Translations under genes and position numbers: made by a program | Origin: Candidatus Thiosymbion ectosymbiont of Catanema sp. Cochon2018 | Lineage (GTDB): Bacteria; Pseudomonadota; Gammaproteobacteria; Chromatiales; Chromatiaceae | Reading direction: 5' to 3' | Length of the DNA: 64,000 nt | Assembly (NCBI GenBank): GCA_011392765.1 | Contig: WYCW01000001.1 | Span: 434,001 to 498,000, forward strand | The notes under the pieces: generated by a model | What the model saw: only the letters and a program-made list of their open reading frames with translations | Database searches by the model: none | What the model was told of the DNA's origin: nothing | Shown here: positions 31,026 through 40,465 of the stretch, piece after piece | Position numbering within the stretch: position 1 is the stretch's first letter | How the letters are laid out: each line of letters starts with the position of its first letter

Positions 31026-31092
31026 ACCACGGATAGACACGGATAAACACGGATTGTGATCCGTGTTTATCCGTGTCTGCCTTCGTGGTTCC
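31026..31092. repeat. ccacggatagacacgg palindrome preceded by a gaggctttgcctcagaccgacgaggcg module
   Basis: accacggatagacacggataaacacggattgtgatccgtgtttatccgtgtctgccttcgtggttcc, between secY and rplO. Confidence 0.82.
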
Positions 31093-31111
31093 TGTTTCTT
31101 CGGAACCCGGT

Positions 31112-31576
31112 TCATGAGGTTGCCGATTTCTTCTCCGGCGCTTCCTCGACCTTGCCGCCCGCCGCTTCGATGGCGGCCCGCGCGCCCTTGGTGACGGCCA
31201 GTCCCCGCACCGTCAGGGCCCGCTCGAGGTCGCCGGAGGCGATGACCTTGACGCGCTTGATCTTCGCCGAGATCAGATCCGCCTTTTTCAGGGCCGCAAG
31301 ATCGACGACATCGCCGGCGATATTTGCGAGTTCATGGAGCCGGATCTCGTCTTTGACCTGCGCCTTGCGCGAGCGAAAACCTATTTTGGGCAGGCGGCGT
31401 TGCAAGGGCATCTGGCCACCTTCGAAACCCGCCTTGAGGTAGCCACCGCCGGAACGGGATTTCTGACCCTTGTAGCCGCGCCCACAGGTCTTGCCACAAC
31501 CGCTGCCGATACCCCGACCGACGCGCTTGGCGGTCCGCTTGCTGCCCGGAGAAGGCCGGATGTCATTGAGGCGCAT
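31112..31576 (-). CDS. rplO: 50S ribosomal protein L15
   Basis: [43 protein letters not shown]. Confidence 0.97.
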   Translation of the reverse strand: MRLNDIRPSPGSKRTAKRVGRGIGSGCGKTCGRGYKGQKSRSGGGYLKAGFEGGQMPLQRRLPKIGFRSRKAQVKDEIRLHELANIAGDVVDLAALKKADLISAKIKRVKVIASGDLERALTVRGLAVTKGARAAIEAAGGKVEEAPEKKSATS

Positions 31577-31769
31577 GGGACGCTTCCTCCACTACCTTGA
31601 CCATATAGGAGACCTTGCGCACCATGCCGCGCGTCGCCGGTGTGTCCTCGACCTCCACCACCTGGTGCATGCGCCGCAGCCCGAGGCCCCGCACGCACGC
31701 CCGATGCGACGCCAACCGACCGCCGAGGCCACGTACCAGGGTGACCTTCATTGTCTTCTTGTCCGTCAT
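31563..31769 (-). CDS. rpmD: 50S ribosomal protein L30
   Basis: [56 protein letters not shown]; true Met a few codons into the ORF possible. Confidence 0.95.
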   Translation of the reverse strand: MTDKKTMKVTLVRGLGGRLASHRACVRGLGLRRMHQVVEVEDTPATRGMVRKVSYMVKVVEEASHAPQ

Positions 31770-31772
31770 CGC

Positions 31773-32279
31773 TTACCCCAGAATCTCCTCGACCGTCTTG
31801 CCGCGCTTCGCGGCCACGCTCTCGGCATCCACCATGGTCCGCAGACCATTGATGGTAGCCTGGACCACGTTGATCGGGTTGTTGGTGCCGATACACTTCG
31901 CCAGCACATTCTGCACGCCGAGCACCTCGAATACCGCACGCATGGCCCCACCGGCGATGATGCCGGTCCCCTCGGAGGCGGGCTTCATAAAAACCTTCGC
32001 CGCGCCGTGGCGGCCGACCATCGGGTATTGCAGGGTCGTGCCCTTGAGCCTGACCTCGACCAGGTTCTTGCGCGCCCCCTCCATGGCCTTCTGAATGGCC
32101 ACCGGGACCTCGCGCGCCTTACCGGTGCCATAACCGACGCGGCCCTTACCGTCGCCCACTACGGTCAGGGCCGAGAAGCCGAACTGACGACCGCCCTTGA
32201 CCACCTTGGCAACCCGGTTCACCGCTACCAGTTTTTCGAGTAAGTCGTCGCCTTCCGGCTTGGGATTGTAGCTTGCCAT
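31773..32279 (-). CDS. rpsE: 30S ribosomal protein S5
   Basis: [53 protein letters not shown]. Confidence 0.98.
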   Translation of the reverse strand: MASYNPKPEGDDLLEKLVAVNRVAKVVKGGRQFGFSALTVVGDGKGRVGYGTGKAREVPVAIQKAMEGARKNLVEVRLKGTTLQYPMVGRHGAAKVFMKPASEGTGIIAGGAMRAVFEVLGVQNVLAKCIGTNNPINVVQATINGLRTMVDAESVAAKRGKTVEEILG

Positions 32280-32291
32280 CTTTTTAAGCCC

Positions 32292-32648
32292 CTAGAATTG
32301 CAGCCCGTTTTCCCGCGCCGCCTCGGCCAGGGCCTTGACGCGGCCGTGGTAGCGAAAGCCGGAGCGATCGAATGCCACCTTCTCGATCCCTGCCGCCTTG
32401 GCACGCTCGGCAATCGTCTTGCCGACGGCCGTAGCGGCCACTGCATTGCCTGCATGTCCCGAGCTCGACTGGCGGTACTCTTTCTCCAGGGTGGACGCGC
32501 TGGCAACCACCCTGCTGCCGGCCGGGTCTATGACCTGCGCGTAGATGTGGCGGGGGGTGCGAAAGACGCACAGCCGATAGGCACCCAGCTCCCGAATCTT
32601 GGCGCGGGCTCGCGCCGCGCGGCGCATGCGGGCTTGTTTCTTGTCCAT
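32292..32648 (-). CDS. rplR: 50S ribosomal protein L18
   Basis: [55 protein letters not shown]. Confidence 0.97.
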   Translation of the reverse strand: MDKKQARMRRAARARAKIRELGAYRLCVFRTPRHIYAQVIDPAGSRVVASASTLEKEYRQSSSGHAGNAVAATAVGKTIAERAKAAGIEKVAFDRSGFRYHGRVKALAEAARENGLQF

Positions 32649-32658
32649 CCCCATCCCC

Positions 32659-33192
32659 CTACTTCTTCTTCGCTTCTTTACGCCGGACCTGCTCGTCCGC
32701 GTAACGCACGCCCTTGCCTTTATAAGGCTCCGGCGGACGGAAGCCGCGAATCTCGGAGGCCACCTGCCCCACCTGCTGTTTGTCGGCACCACTGACGACG
32801 ATCTCCGTGGGGGAGGGGGTCGCGATCTGTATCCCCTCGGGCGCCGGATAATCGATCGGGTGCGAGAAGCCCAGGCTCAGGTTCAGGACCTTGCCCTTCG
32901 CCTGGGCGCGGTAGCCGACCCCGACCAGGGTCAGCTTGCGCTCGAAACCGGTCCCACAACCGATGACCATGTTGTTGATCAGCGCCCGGGTAGTCCCCGC
33001 CAAGGCCCAGGCTTCCTTGCTCTCGTCGATCGGCTTTACTTTCAGCTCACCCTGGTCCTGCGCGACGCGGACCTTGGGATGTATATGCCAGGACAGAGTG
33101 CCCTTGGCCCCTTTGACCTTGACCTCCTGGCCGGAAATCTCCACCGCAATCCCTTTGGGGACGGCGACAGGTGTTTTAGCTATACGCGACAT
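32659..33192 (-). CDS. rplF: 50S ribosomal protein L6
   Basis: [63 protein letters not shown]. Confidence 0.98.
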   Translation of the reverse strand: MSRIAKTPVAVPKGIAVEISGQEVKVKGAKGTLSWHIHPKVRVAQDQGELKVKPIDESKEAWALAGTTRALINNMVIGCGTGFERKLTLVGVGYRAQAKGKVLNLSLGFSHPIDYPAPEGIQIATPSPTEIVVSGADKQQVGQVASEIRGFRPPEPYKGKGVRYADEQVRRKEAKKK

Positions 33193-33209
33193 CTCTCGCC
33201 TCCTTACCG

Positions 33210-33605
33210 TCAGGCAACATAGGCGAGGATTTCGCCGCCGTGTCCGGCTACTCGGGCCGCCCGGTCGGACATGAGGCCCTCGGACGTAGACACAATGGCC
33301 ACGCCCAGCCCGCCCATAACCTGCGGCAATTCGTCCTTACCCCGGTAGATGCGAAGCCCCGGCCGGGAGACGCGCTCGAGGAGCTCGATCACCGGTTTAC
33401 CACGGTAGTATTTGAGCTTGATAACCAGCTGTGGTTTTCCACCCTGCGACTCGACGCTTATCTCATCGAGATAGCCCTCATCCCTGAGTAGATTGGCGAT
33501 TGCCGCCTTCTGCTTGGACGCAGGCATGGCAATGGTAACCTTGCCGCGTGCCTGCCCGTTGCGGATGCGAGTCAGCATATCCGCGATGGGATCCGACATG
33601 CTCAT
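33210..33605 (-). CDS. rpsH: 30S ribosomal protein S8
   Basis: [67 protein letters not shown]. Confidence 0.98.
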   Translation of the reverse strand: MSMSDPIADMLTRIRNGQARGKVTIAMPASKQKAAIANLLRDEGYLDEISVESQGGKPQLVIKLKYYRGKPVIELLERVSRPGLRIYRGKDELPQVMGGLGVAIVSTSEGLMSDRAARVAGHGGEILAYVA

Positions 33606-33900
33606 GTGTAATTCCTCGGGTCAGACCACCAGTACGGCGCGATACCCATTTTTGGTTTAGTCCGCAAATAAGCGCGAATGGACGCAAATGTTTTCAATCA
33701 CTTAACTATTATTTCAATTTTACCGGGTTCGAGTCGATGTTTTTGTCAGGCGATATAGCCCCATCCCTCAAACTGTTCCTGCAAGTCCGGATCATCCATA
33801 AAAACACCCAGGATGCGGTGAGCGTCAGGGACGACGCGAACCGCACCTTTGGATAGCCCATGCCCAACATTTCAGTGAGGCCCAGGCTTTTGGGTGCAGG

Positions 33901-34104
33901 TTACGCAAAGAAGCTTTTAATTATCAGCGAAACAACACCAGCCAAGATTGCTCCGACCATCCACTTAAGGACTCGCAGGTCGCTGTCTATGTGATTAAAA
34001 CGCGATTCGTAATCGGCAAGTGCTCTCGCCGCTGCTTTTGCTTTTTCGTCATCCGCACCGGCAGAAATAAATGCCTCGTAGACTTCGGTAATCATCGTTG
34101 ACAT
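33901..34104 (-). CDS. small coiled-coil membrane protein (DUF1640-like)
   Basis: MSTMITEVYEAFISAGADDEKAKAAARALADYESRFNHIDSDLRVLKWMVGAILAGVVSLIIKSFFA; C-terminal TM. Confidence 0.65.
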   Translation of the reverse strand: MSTMITEVYEAFISAGADDEKAKAAARALADYESRFNHIDSDLRVLKWMVGAILAGVVSLIIKSFFA

Positions 34105-34308
34105 CTTCTTTTTCCTAACTTTAACGAGACCGTGGAATCCAACGCCCTATACCGCCGTTCGATGAGTTTGCCACGTTCCCACCGCGACCTTGCTTTCTCC
34201 TTTTAGCCGTAAATAAACGCAAACGGATGCAAATGTTTTTCACAAAGTTCATTCATATTCGGCTATTTTACTTGGCCTAGTCGCTCTCTTTTTATTCACC
34301 TATTTGCG

Positions 34309-35118
34309 TTAATTAGCGTTCATTTGCGGATAAAAATTCCTATTTTCCGCTCGGCGATAGCCAGTTACGGTAATGCTGTGATCGGTTTGAACCTCAACGA
34401 TAGCATAGGAACTGTTGTCAGCGCCACTACCATCGACCATTGCTTTTAGTGTGTAATAATGGATACCCTCGATAGAGCTGTAGTGTCCTACGTGATCATG
34501 TCCCTGAAAAACCGCCAGAGTTCTTCGGCTCTCCTGCAGTATCCGACGGACTTGAGCCGCATTCCTGACCGTGTGGTCCCCCTTGCCGTCGAGCCGCTGA
34601 TGGACAAATACTATCGTCGGTTTGGGTGTGGACGCAAGGTCTTTCCTGAGCCAGTCAAGTTGGTTGCTCGGAATATTGCTGTACCACCAATCGAAGTTGC
34701 CGTGGTCATAATCGGATCCATCGGCCCTGTAGTTGGCGTCGAGAACCACGAAGTGCAATCCTTTCATGTCAAAGGAATAATACTTCGATCTCGCCGCAAT
34801 CCCCGTGTTCTCCACACGGGAGAGAAACTGTTCTTTCGATATGCTGTCCAGATCGTGATTACCCAGCACGTGATAACGCTTTCCATCGAATCGTCCAAAG
34901 ACTCTTTCGATGTCTTCCAGATACTTCAAGGTGTCCTTCTCCAACGCAGGCGTACCCTCGTCCTTGAAGTCACCGACCTCGACCAGGAAATCGACCTTCC
35001 TGTCATTCATGAAGGCAACACACTCGGCCATCTTGGCCATGGATTCCCGATAATAACGTATCCCTCTTACGGTTATGTCGGCATAATGGGCATCCGTTAC
35101 AATCCCGAAACATATCAT
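34309..35118 (-). CDS. metallophosphoesterase family protein
   Basis: FGIVTDAHYAD, VEVGDFKDEG, HVLGNHDLDS, FVHQRLDGKGDHTV, FQGHDHVGHYSSIEGIHY; last ~9 residues (FYPQMNAN) derive from an intergenic tttgcg repeat. Confidence 0.85.
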   Translation of the reverse strand: MICFGIVTDAHYADITVRGIRYYRESMAKMAECVAFMNDRKVDFLVEVGDFKDEGTPALEKDTLKYLEDIERVFGRFDGKRYHVLGNHDLDSISKEQFLSRVENTGIAARSKYYSFDMKGLHFVVLDANYRADGSDYDHGNFDWWYSNIPSNQLDWLRKDLASTPKPTIVFVHQRLDGKGDHTVRNAAQVRRILQESRRTLAVFQGHDHVGHYSSIEGIHYYTLKAMVDGSGADNSSYAIVEVQTDHSITVTGYRRAENRNFYPQMNAN

Positions 35119-35204
35119 GGCGATTTTTCAGGTCAGACCATTGTTGTTGTTTTCTATCTTGATTATTTAGCCGCAAATAACGCAAATGGACGCAAATGCT
35201 CCTG

Positions 35205-35372
35205 GCTGCGGTTATGTAAAATCGAATTCACTCTCTGCGATTCTTAACAGGTCTCCGTTCTCCTTTCCCTCCCAACCTCGATAGCCAACTGTAACAACCT
35301 CTACGTCATCCTCGAAAAGTTGCCTCAGTTTGTGGGGGAGATTCTCAATCAAGCAGTACGCGCATCAGCAAC
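35205..35372 (-). pseudogene. truncated, frameshifted DUF5615 toxin copy
   Basis: near-identical to 37870-38026 but has an extra A (ctcAatcaagcag vs ctcatcaagcag) and stops at a tttgcg repeat. Confidence 0.8.
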
Positions 35373-35564
35373 CTTCAGTGTCAGCTTTAGATACGCGACG
35401 GCTTGCTCACGAGAGACTGTCGGAAAGTCATCAAGGAACTCATCGAGCGAATCCCCTGCCGCTAGATGCTGGATCAGAATCTCGACGGGAACGCGAGTGC
35501 CGGCGAAAACCAAAGCACCACTCATCACTTTCGGGTTGCGCGAAATAACCTGTTCCTTCTTCAC
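35349..35564 (-). CDS. DUF433 family antitoxin, copy 1
   Basis: ISRNPKVMSGALVFAGTRVPVEILIQHLAAGDSLDEFLDDFPTVSREQAVAYLKL. Confidence 0.88.
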   Translation of the reverse strand: MKKEQVISRNPKVMSGALVFAGTRVPVEILIQHLAAGDSLDEFLDDFPTVSREQAVAYLKLTLKVADARTA

Positions 35565-35589
35565 TGGTCAAAGCTCCTTGAATCCTAAT

Positions 35590-35685
35590 CAATGGGGTCA
35601 GACTCGATTGATTTGCATTGGATCACGTACCTGGAAAACTTAGCATAAAACCAGACATCAATCGATGTCTGACCCCATTGATTGT
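35590..35685. repeat. ~90-nt hairpin with GGGGTCAGACTCGATTGAT / ATCAATCGATGTCTGACCCC ends
   Basis: caatggggtcagactcgattgatttgc...catcaatcgatgtctgaccccattg. Confidence 0.8.
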
Positions 35686-35734
35686 CAATAGCATTTCTAC
35701 CTTACCATCATCTATATAGTGGCTTATTAATTCA

Positions 35735-35839
35735 ACCTAACGGGTTGGTTCAGGAACCCAATACCGCGTAGCACTGAGCTTGAAAGTTGCTGGGGAGCCG
35801 GACCGCGGCATTGGGTCGCTTGCAGCCGAATGTCAGGCG
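35735..35839. other. attC-like hairpin
   Basis: acctaacgggttggttcaggaacccaataccgcg...cgcggcattgggtcgcttgcagccgaatgtcaggc. Confidence 0.5.
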
Positions 35840-35885
35840 AATAAGCTGTGAAAAACGACCCACCAATTGAGCCTGGCCCCATTCG

Positions 35886-36494
35886 TCAGGCTTGTTGTGC
35901 CAACATCAGTGATAGTATACCGATTATTTTACCGGGGCTATCCTCTATACTATAGTCTCTTAAATCAATATAAATGGTATTAGCCTCTAACTTCAGAAAT
36001 TTCCAAGCAATACCCGACGTGACTGCTCCATATGTCACAGGAATCTCATTACTCTCTTTCTCATTAAACACTCTAACTGCCACCATTTCTGCAATACATT
36101 GTCCCAGTCCACCCATGATGTTTTCATTTTTTGCTTCTACAATTGCTATCACAGGAGATTTTATAAATAATTGTTCCGGAGAAAGACTAACTATGAAATC
36201 GCAAAAACCGGTAAGATTTTTATCTTTATCCACATTGAACTCTATACCAGAAAAAAAGCTAATTTTCCGATCAAAAACTTTTCTTATCTCTACCAAAGCA
36301 TCGGATATTATCAATTCAGAACGTGCTTTTTCTGTGTTTATAGCTACGGCTAATGGTATATTTTCCTTCAAAGTGGAAGCAAAATATTCGCTAACGGAAG
36401 ATTCTTTTACGTCAGCGAAGATGCCGATTTGCTCTACTATGTTTAGTTGAAAATCTTTCTGGACCCGCCTGATATCAAAGTCACTATACGGCAT
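35886..36494 (-). CDS. uncharacterised protein with possible PD-(D/E)XK nuclease-like motif
   Basis: 202 aa; NLTGFCDFIVSLSPEQLFIKSPVIAIVEAKNENIMGGLGQCIAEM (D...ExK spacing). Confidence 0.7.
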   Translation of the reverse strand: MPYSDFDIRRVQKDFQLNIVEQIGIFADVKESSVSEYFASTLKENIPLAVAINTEKARSELIISDALVEIRKVFDRKISFFSGIEFNVDKDKNLTGFCDFIVSLSPEQLFIKSPVIAIVEAKNENIMGGLGQCIAEMVAVRVFNEKESNEIPVTYGAVTSGIAWKFLKLEANTIYIDLRDYSIEDSPGKIIGILSLMLAQQA

Positions 36495-36637
36495 CTTTCA
36501 TACCTTCAATTTGAGTCACATTAGCTTCAATACTGCCTAACATACAATAGACAGATCTACTGCCACATCTACAAATATCCAGATTTAGATATCCGGTTAA
36601 TCCTGTACTATTAGCGAGCGAGACTGGACAAAGACAC

Positions 36638-36706
36638 CTACCAACTGGCCTTCACAAGACCCGGAACGTCTCCCCGCATGGTAGCCTCGCGCAGCTTAGT
36701 ACCCCT
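36638..36706 (-). pseudogene. 3' fragment of a second rpsN (S14) copy
   Basis: reverse strand reads [22 protein letters not shown] versus authentic S14 [22 protein letters not shown]. Confidence 0.92.
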
Positions 36707-36746
36707 GTGCGTATATAACGGAAACGTTTCCCAACAATCAAGTGTC

Positions 36747-36947
36747 TCAAAGTTCTTTTGCCTTACCTTGAGCCATTTCTGCACGTGCCCTAGCAATTAA
36801 GTCATTAAACTTGCCGGCTCGATAATCACTGGCAACTTGTTGATCCCAAAGTTCGTTTTCATATTCGGAAAACCACTCTCGAAATGCCGTAAAATCTTCG
36901 GCTGGTAGAGAACGAATTCTTGATTCCAACTCTTCAACTTCACTCAT
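36747..36947 (-). CDS. orphan antitoxin-like protein
   Basis: MSEVEELESRIRSLPAEDFTAFREWFSEYENELWDQQVASDYRAGKFNDLIARARAEMAQGKAKEL; resembles antitoxins paired with RelE/ParE toxins; no toxin adjacent. Confidence 0.65.
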   Translation of the reverse strand: MSEVEELESRIRSLPAEDFTAFREWFSEYENELWDQQVASDYRAGKFNDLIARARAEMAQGKAKEL

Positions 36948-37019
36948 TATGAATACCTCTTAAGGGCTCGGAAATCGCTGTCTATGCGATTAGTCGGCTG
37001 GAGCCCGTTGTCAGCTGAT

Positions 37020-37388
37020 TTACGCTACCGGGTAAGGCCCGGCAACAACAAGTTTTTTTCGTTTCGAGTCGACACTAAGATTAAGCCCTTCCAGCGATCT
37101 TGCCCCTAATAGCTCTAAATCTTCTTTTTGAGCAAATACAACTTCATCTATAGTAAATGACTTGTCGATCCTGATAATCATAAAACCGATATTTCTAGTA
37201 ATTAATTGTCCGTTTGCCATCCTGAATGGGACATCTTTCTTCATTGGGGTTATACCAATTCTTGATAATTTTGTTTCTCGAATCCACGTGTGTTCTGCTC
37301 CGGTATCGACAAGCAGCTTATTGATTTTTATAAACTTACTGCCGTTTTGGTGGTTTTCAATTTGACAACCAACGTGAAAAGTACCCAT
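37020..37388 (-). CDS. retropepsin-like aspartyl protease family protein
   Basis: NKLLVDTGAEHTWI (DTGA), GFMIIRID, LELLGARSLEGLNLSVD (ILG-type second motif). Confidence 0.75.
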   Translation of the reverse strand: MGTFHVGCQIENHQNGSKFIKINKLLVDTGAEHTWIRETKLSRIGITPMKKDVPFRMANGQLITRNIGFMIIRIDKSFTIDEVVFAQKEDLELLGARSLEGLNLSVDSKRKKLVVAGPYPVA

Positions 37389-37433
37389 TTTTTTTAATTT
37401 CCCTAACCCTAATTCTATGGGAGCATTGTCTGT

Positions 37434-37538
37434 TAGCTAACGGCTTGGCTCAGGCGCCCAATGCCGCGTGGCACCGAACTTGAAAGTTGCTGAGGAGCCG
37501 AACCACGGCATTGGGCCACTTGCAGCCAAATGTTAGGC
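37434..37538. other. attC-like hairpin
   Basis: tagctaacggcttggctcaggcgcccaatgccgcg...cacggcattgggccacttgcagccaaatgttaggc. Confidence 0.55.
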
Positions 37539-37696
37539 GAATGTCTGTGAAAAACGACCTATCAATTGAGCCTGGCCCCTTGTCCTCCCTTTCCTGGAGG
37601 TGAAAAAACGTGGTCTGTCCCCGTTCTCCCTTTCCTTGATTACTGAACCAGCCATTTTCTGTGTCATCGCCCAACAACTCCTCTGGAGTGCAGATA

Positions 37697-38026
37697 TTAG
37701 GATCTCACGGGCACAACTTGCCCATCCTTGATTGTCTTCAGTACCGTGTTGACCCGAAAAATCAGCGGTGCGAGATCTTCGTAACGGTTGCTCTCAGCTT
37801 CCAGCAACACAATACTTATCTTAATCCCAGTGAGATTCTGCTGATGGGGAATACCTTGATCCATTGTGACTAAGACATCGAATTCACTCTCTGCGATTCT
37901 TAACAGGTCTCCGTTCTCCTTTCCCTCCCAACCTCGATAGCCAACTGTAACAACCTCTACGTCATCCTCGAAAAGTTGCTTCAGTTTGTGGGGGAGATTC
38001 TCATCAAGCAGTACGCGCATCAGCAA
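37697..38026 (-). CDS. DUF5615 PIN-like toxin
   Basis: MRVLLDENLPHKLKQLFEDDVEVVTVGYRGWEGKENGDLLRIAESEFDVLVTMDQGIPHQQN. Confidence 0.88.
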   Translation of the reverse strand: MLMRVLLDENLPHKLKQLFEDDVEVVTVGYRGWEGKENGDLLRIAESEFDVLVTMDQGIPHQQNLTGIKISIVLLEAESNRYEDLAPLIFRVNTVLKTIKDGQVVPVRS

Positions 38027-38219
38027 CCTTCAGTGTTAGCTTTAGATACGCAACGGCTTGCTCACGAGAGACTGTCGGAAAGTCATCAAGGAACTCATCG
38101 AGCGAATCCCCTGCCGCTAGATGCTGGATCAGAATCTCGACGGGAACGCGAGTGCCAGCGAAAACCAAAGTGCCACTCATCACTTTCGGGTTGCGCGAAA
38201 TAACCTGTTCCTTCTTCAT
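38004..38219 (-). CDS. DUF433 family antitoxin, copy 2
   Basis: differs from copy 1 by one residue (MSGT vs MSGA) in the supplied translations; overlaps toxin start. Confidence 0.88.
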   Translation of the reverse strand: MKKEQVISRNPKVMSGTLVFAGTRVPVEILIQHLAAGDSLDEFLDDFPTVSREQAVAYLKLTLKVADARTA

Positions 38220-38604
38220 TGGTCAAACCTCCTCGAATCAAATATGAATCAGCCCCTTAGGGTATTGCTGGGTTTTGGCCGTCCCTGGCCGCAACCCAGC
38301 CTACGGCCTACTACGGCCTACGATCCCTCTCCGGTTCTATATATCAATTTCGGGTAGTGGCTAAATCCTAAGTGGTGAAATCTGCTTGGCTCTTTTCCTC
38401 CACCGCTATGATTTGGAATTGAAGACAACAGTCGCATAACCGCAACACTTAGGATTCAACCACTACCAATTTTTCTACAAACTCAAAAATCAAATCTCTC
38501 CCTAGACCCAAATCATTTTTATGTGGAATTTCTATATGAATATCCGGATCATACTTATCTTCAGGAAATTCTTCAAATTCATCATATCTCCTTTTATTAA
38601 TCCA

Positions 38605-38708
38605 ACCTAACGGCTTGGTTCAGACGCCCAATGCCGCGTAGCACTGAGCTTGAAAGTTGCTGAGGGGCCAAACCGCGGCATTGGATCGTTTGCAGTCGAA
38701 TGTTAGGC
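38605..38708. other. attC-like hairpin
   Basis: acctaacggcttggttcagacgcccaatgccgcg...cgcggcattggatcgtttgcagtcgaatgttaggc. Confidence 0.55.
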
Positions 38709-39018
38709 GAATGATCTGTGAAAACAACCTAGTCAATTGAGCCTGGCCCCTTTCCTCCCTTTCCTGGAGGTGAAGAAACGTGGTCTGTCCCTGGCGTTAT
38801 CCCCACAAACCAGCCAAGTAGGTTGGGCAAAGCCGCCGGGGCGCCGGTACTTTGCCGGTGTGGCCCGGAAAGACCCTACGCTCCGGTGGCGTGCCCAACG
38901 ATTTTGTTGGGCACGGGCCACCCCTAGCCCTTTGCCCAACCTACCTCGCTATAATTTGTTGTTTTATATTGGAATAATGTGGGGATACTTCAGGGTCTGT
39001 CCCCGTTTCCCCTCGTAA

Positions 39019-39763
39019 TTACAATAACGCCTCCTCTGGAAGGACCTCTTGATCAGGAATAAACATCATGCCATGGCCTGCATGATCATCACCGACTAGG
39101 CCACCCATCAGGCCAAATTCCACAAGTTTATCCAAAGACGGTAGCTGATAGGGCTCCGCCGCATCATAGTTCACCTCCTATCCAATGTCTTCCAGTGAGC
39201 CCACTGTGACTCGACTTATGGGATTATCCCTCTGGAGGATAAACCCGGACATTAACTCGTTGCCAAAGACCCTTTCTCGCCAATGGGCATCTTTAGTGCC
39301 TGGTCCGCCAGTATTGGCTACAGGAATAGATTGTTGCGGTGAAGCACGAAGCTCCGAGTACTCACGTATGGCGTTAGGCCCAATAAAAACAGGGTCATTT
39401 GAACCAACACCCCGAAGCAAGTCCTTGCGATTCCAAATGGTTCCTATGCCAATGACATGCCCCATCTCGTGAGTAATGACATCGCCAAGAGTACCTTTGT
39501 TCTCCATATGTTGCAAATCAGCTTCATCAAAAGACATAATCCCCTGTGCAGGGAGTTGGGAAATTGGCCTGAGATGGGTCGGGTCCAGCCTGACCAAGGA
39601 TGCCATTGCGACCATCTATACTCGAGCCTTTCGCAAGGATGAGTATATCGTCAATTTCATCACTACCAATTCGCACAGGTGACAAATTACCAGTGATCAC
39701 CTTGCTCCAGCGAAACGGCGAGGGGTTTACAGATCCCCTATCGGGGACTCTAAATATAGACAT
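39019..39763 (-). pseudogene. leishmanolysin-like (HEMGH) metallopeptidase, disrupted
   Basis: LGDVITHEMGHVIGIGTIWNRKDLLRG; frame break between 39763-39527 and 39615-39178 ORFs; TAG at 39178 interrupts SLEDIG*EVNYDAAEPYQLPSLDKL..EEALL. Confidence 0.8.
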
Positions 39764-39982
39764 CTAGCTACGCATCCCTGAGAACGTGACGAGACTTATT
39801 TGAGCCTAGCCCCATTCATTTCCTCTATTTCTTGGCCTTGCGTTTATTAGCGTTCACTTGCGGCTAAAAATGCTTCCTAACTGTAACCGTTCAGACCACC
39901 CGTTGGATTTCGGCTCGATGCGGACATAACCCTCTGATTCCTCGTTTCCAAGATCAGGATCAGAAGGGGGTCTGAACGGTTA

Positions 39983-40288
39983 TTACCAACTGGCTTTCAC
40001 GAGACCCGGAACATCGCCCCGCATGGTGGCCTCGCGCAGTTTGTTACGACTCAGACCGAATTTGCGGTAGACGGCATGGGGACGGCCGCTTACCCGACAG
40101 CGCCGTTGCCGGCGACAAGGGCTAGCGTCCCGCGGCAGCTTCTGCAGCTTTATCAGCGCCTCGTCCAGCTCCTCGCGGCTCGCGCTCCGGTTGTCGACCA
40201 CGGACTTCAGGGCCGCCCGCTTAGCCGCATATTTGGCCGCGATCCTAGTGCGCTTGAGTTCCCGCGCCATCATGCTTTTTTTCGCCAT
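39983..40288 (-). CDS. rpsN: 30S ribosomal protein S14
   Basis: [67 protein letters not shown]. Confidence 0.98.
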   Translation of the reverse strand: MAKKSMMARELKRTRIAAKYAAKRAALKSVVDNRSASREELDEALIKLQKLPRDASPCRRQRRCRVSGRPHAVYRKFGLSRNKLREATMRGDVPGLVKASW

Positions 40289-40465
40289 AGTACAGATGCT
40301 CTCAACTATCGGTAACATTAACGCCATTGCGAATTTGAACCACGAATAAACACGAATCAACATTCGTGTAGATTCGTGTGAATTCGTGGTTCCATGGAAA
40401 CGTGCTCACTTGCGGCAAAAAATAATTCCCATGTTATCAGTGCTTCGGCGCTGCCGTAATCGTTC

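Noticed and set aside
38450-38606. Possible coding remnant reading RRYDEFEEFPEDKYDPDIHIEIPHKNDLGLGRDLIFEFVEKLV on the minus strand
   Set aside because: Looks like a gene scrap in the island, but too short and without a recognisable family to report as a feature
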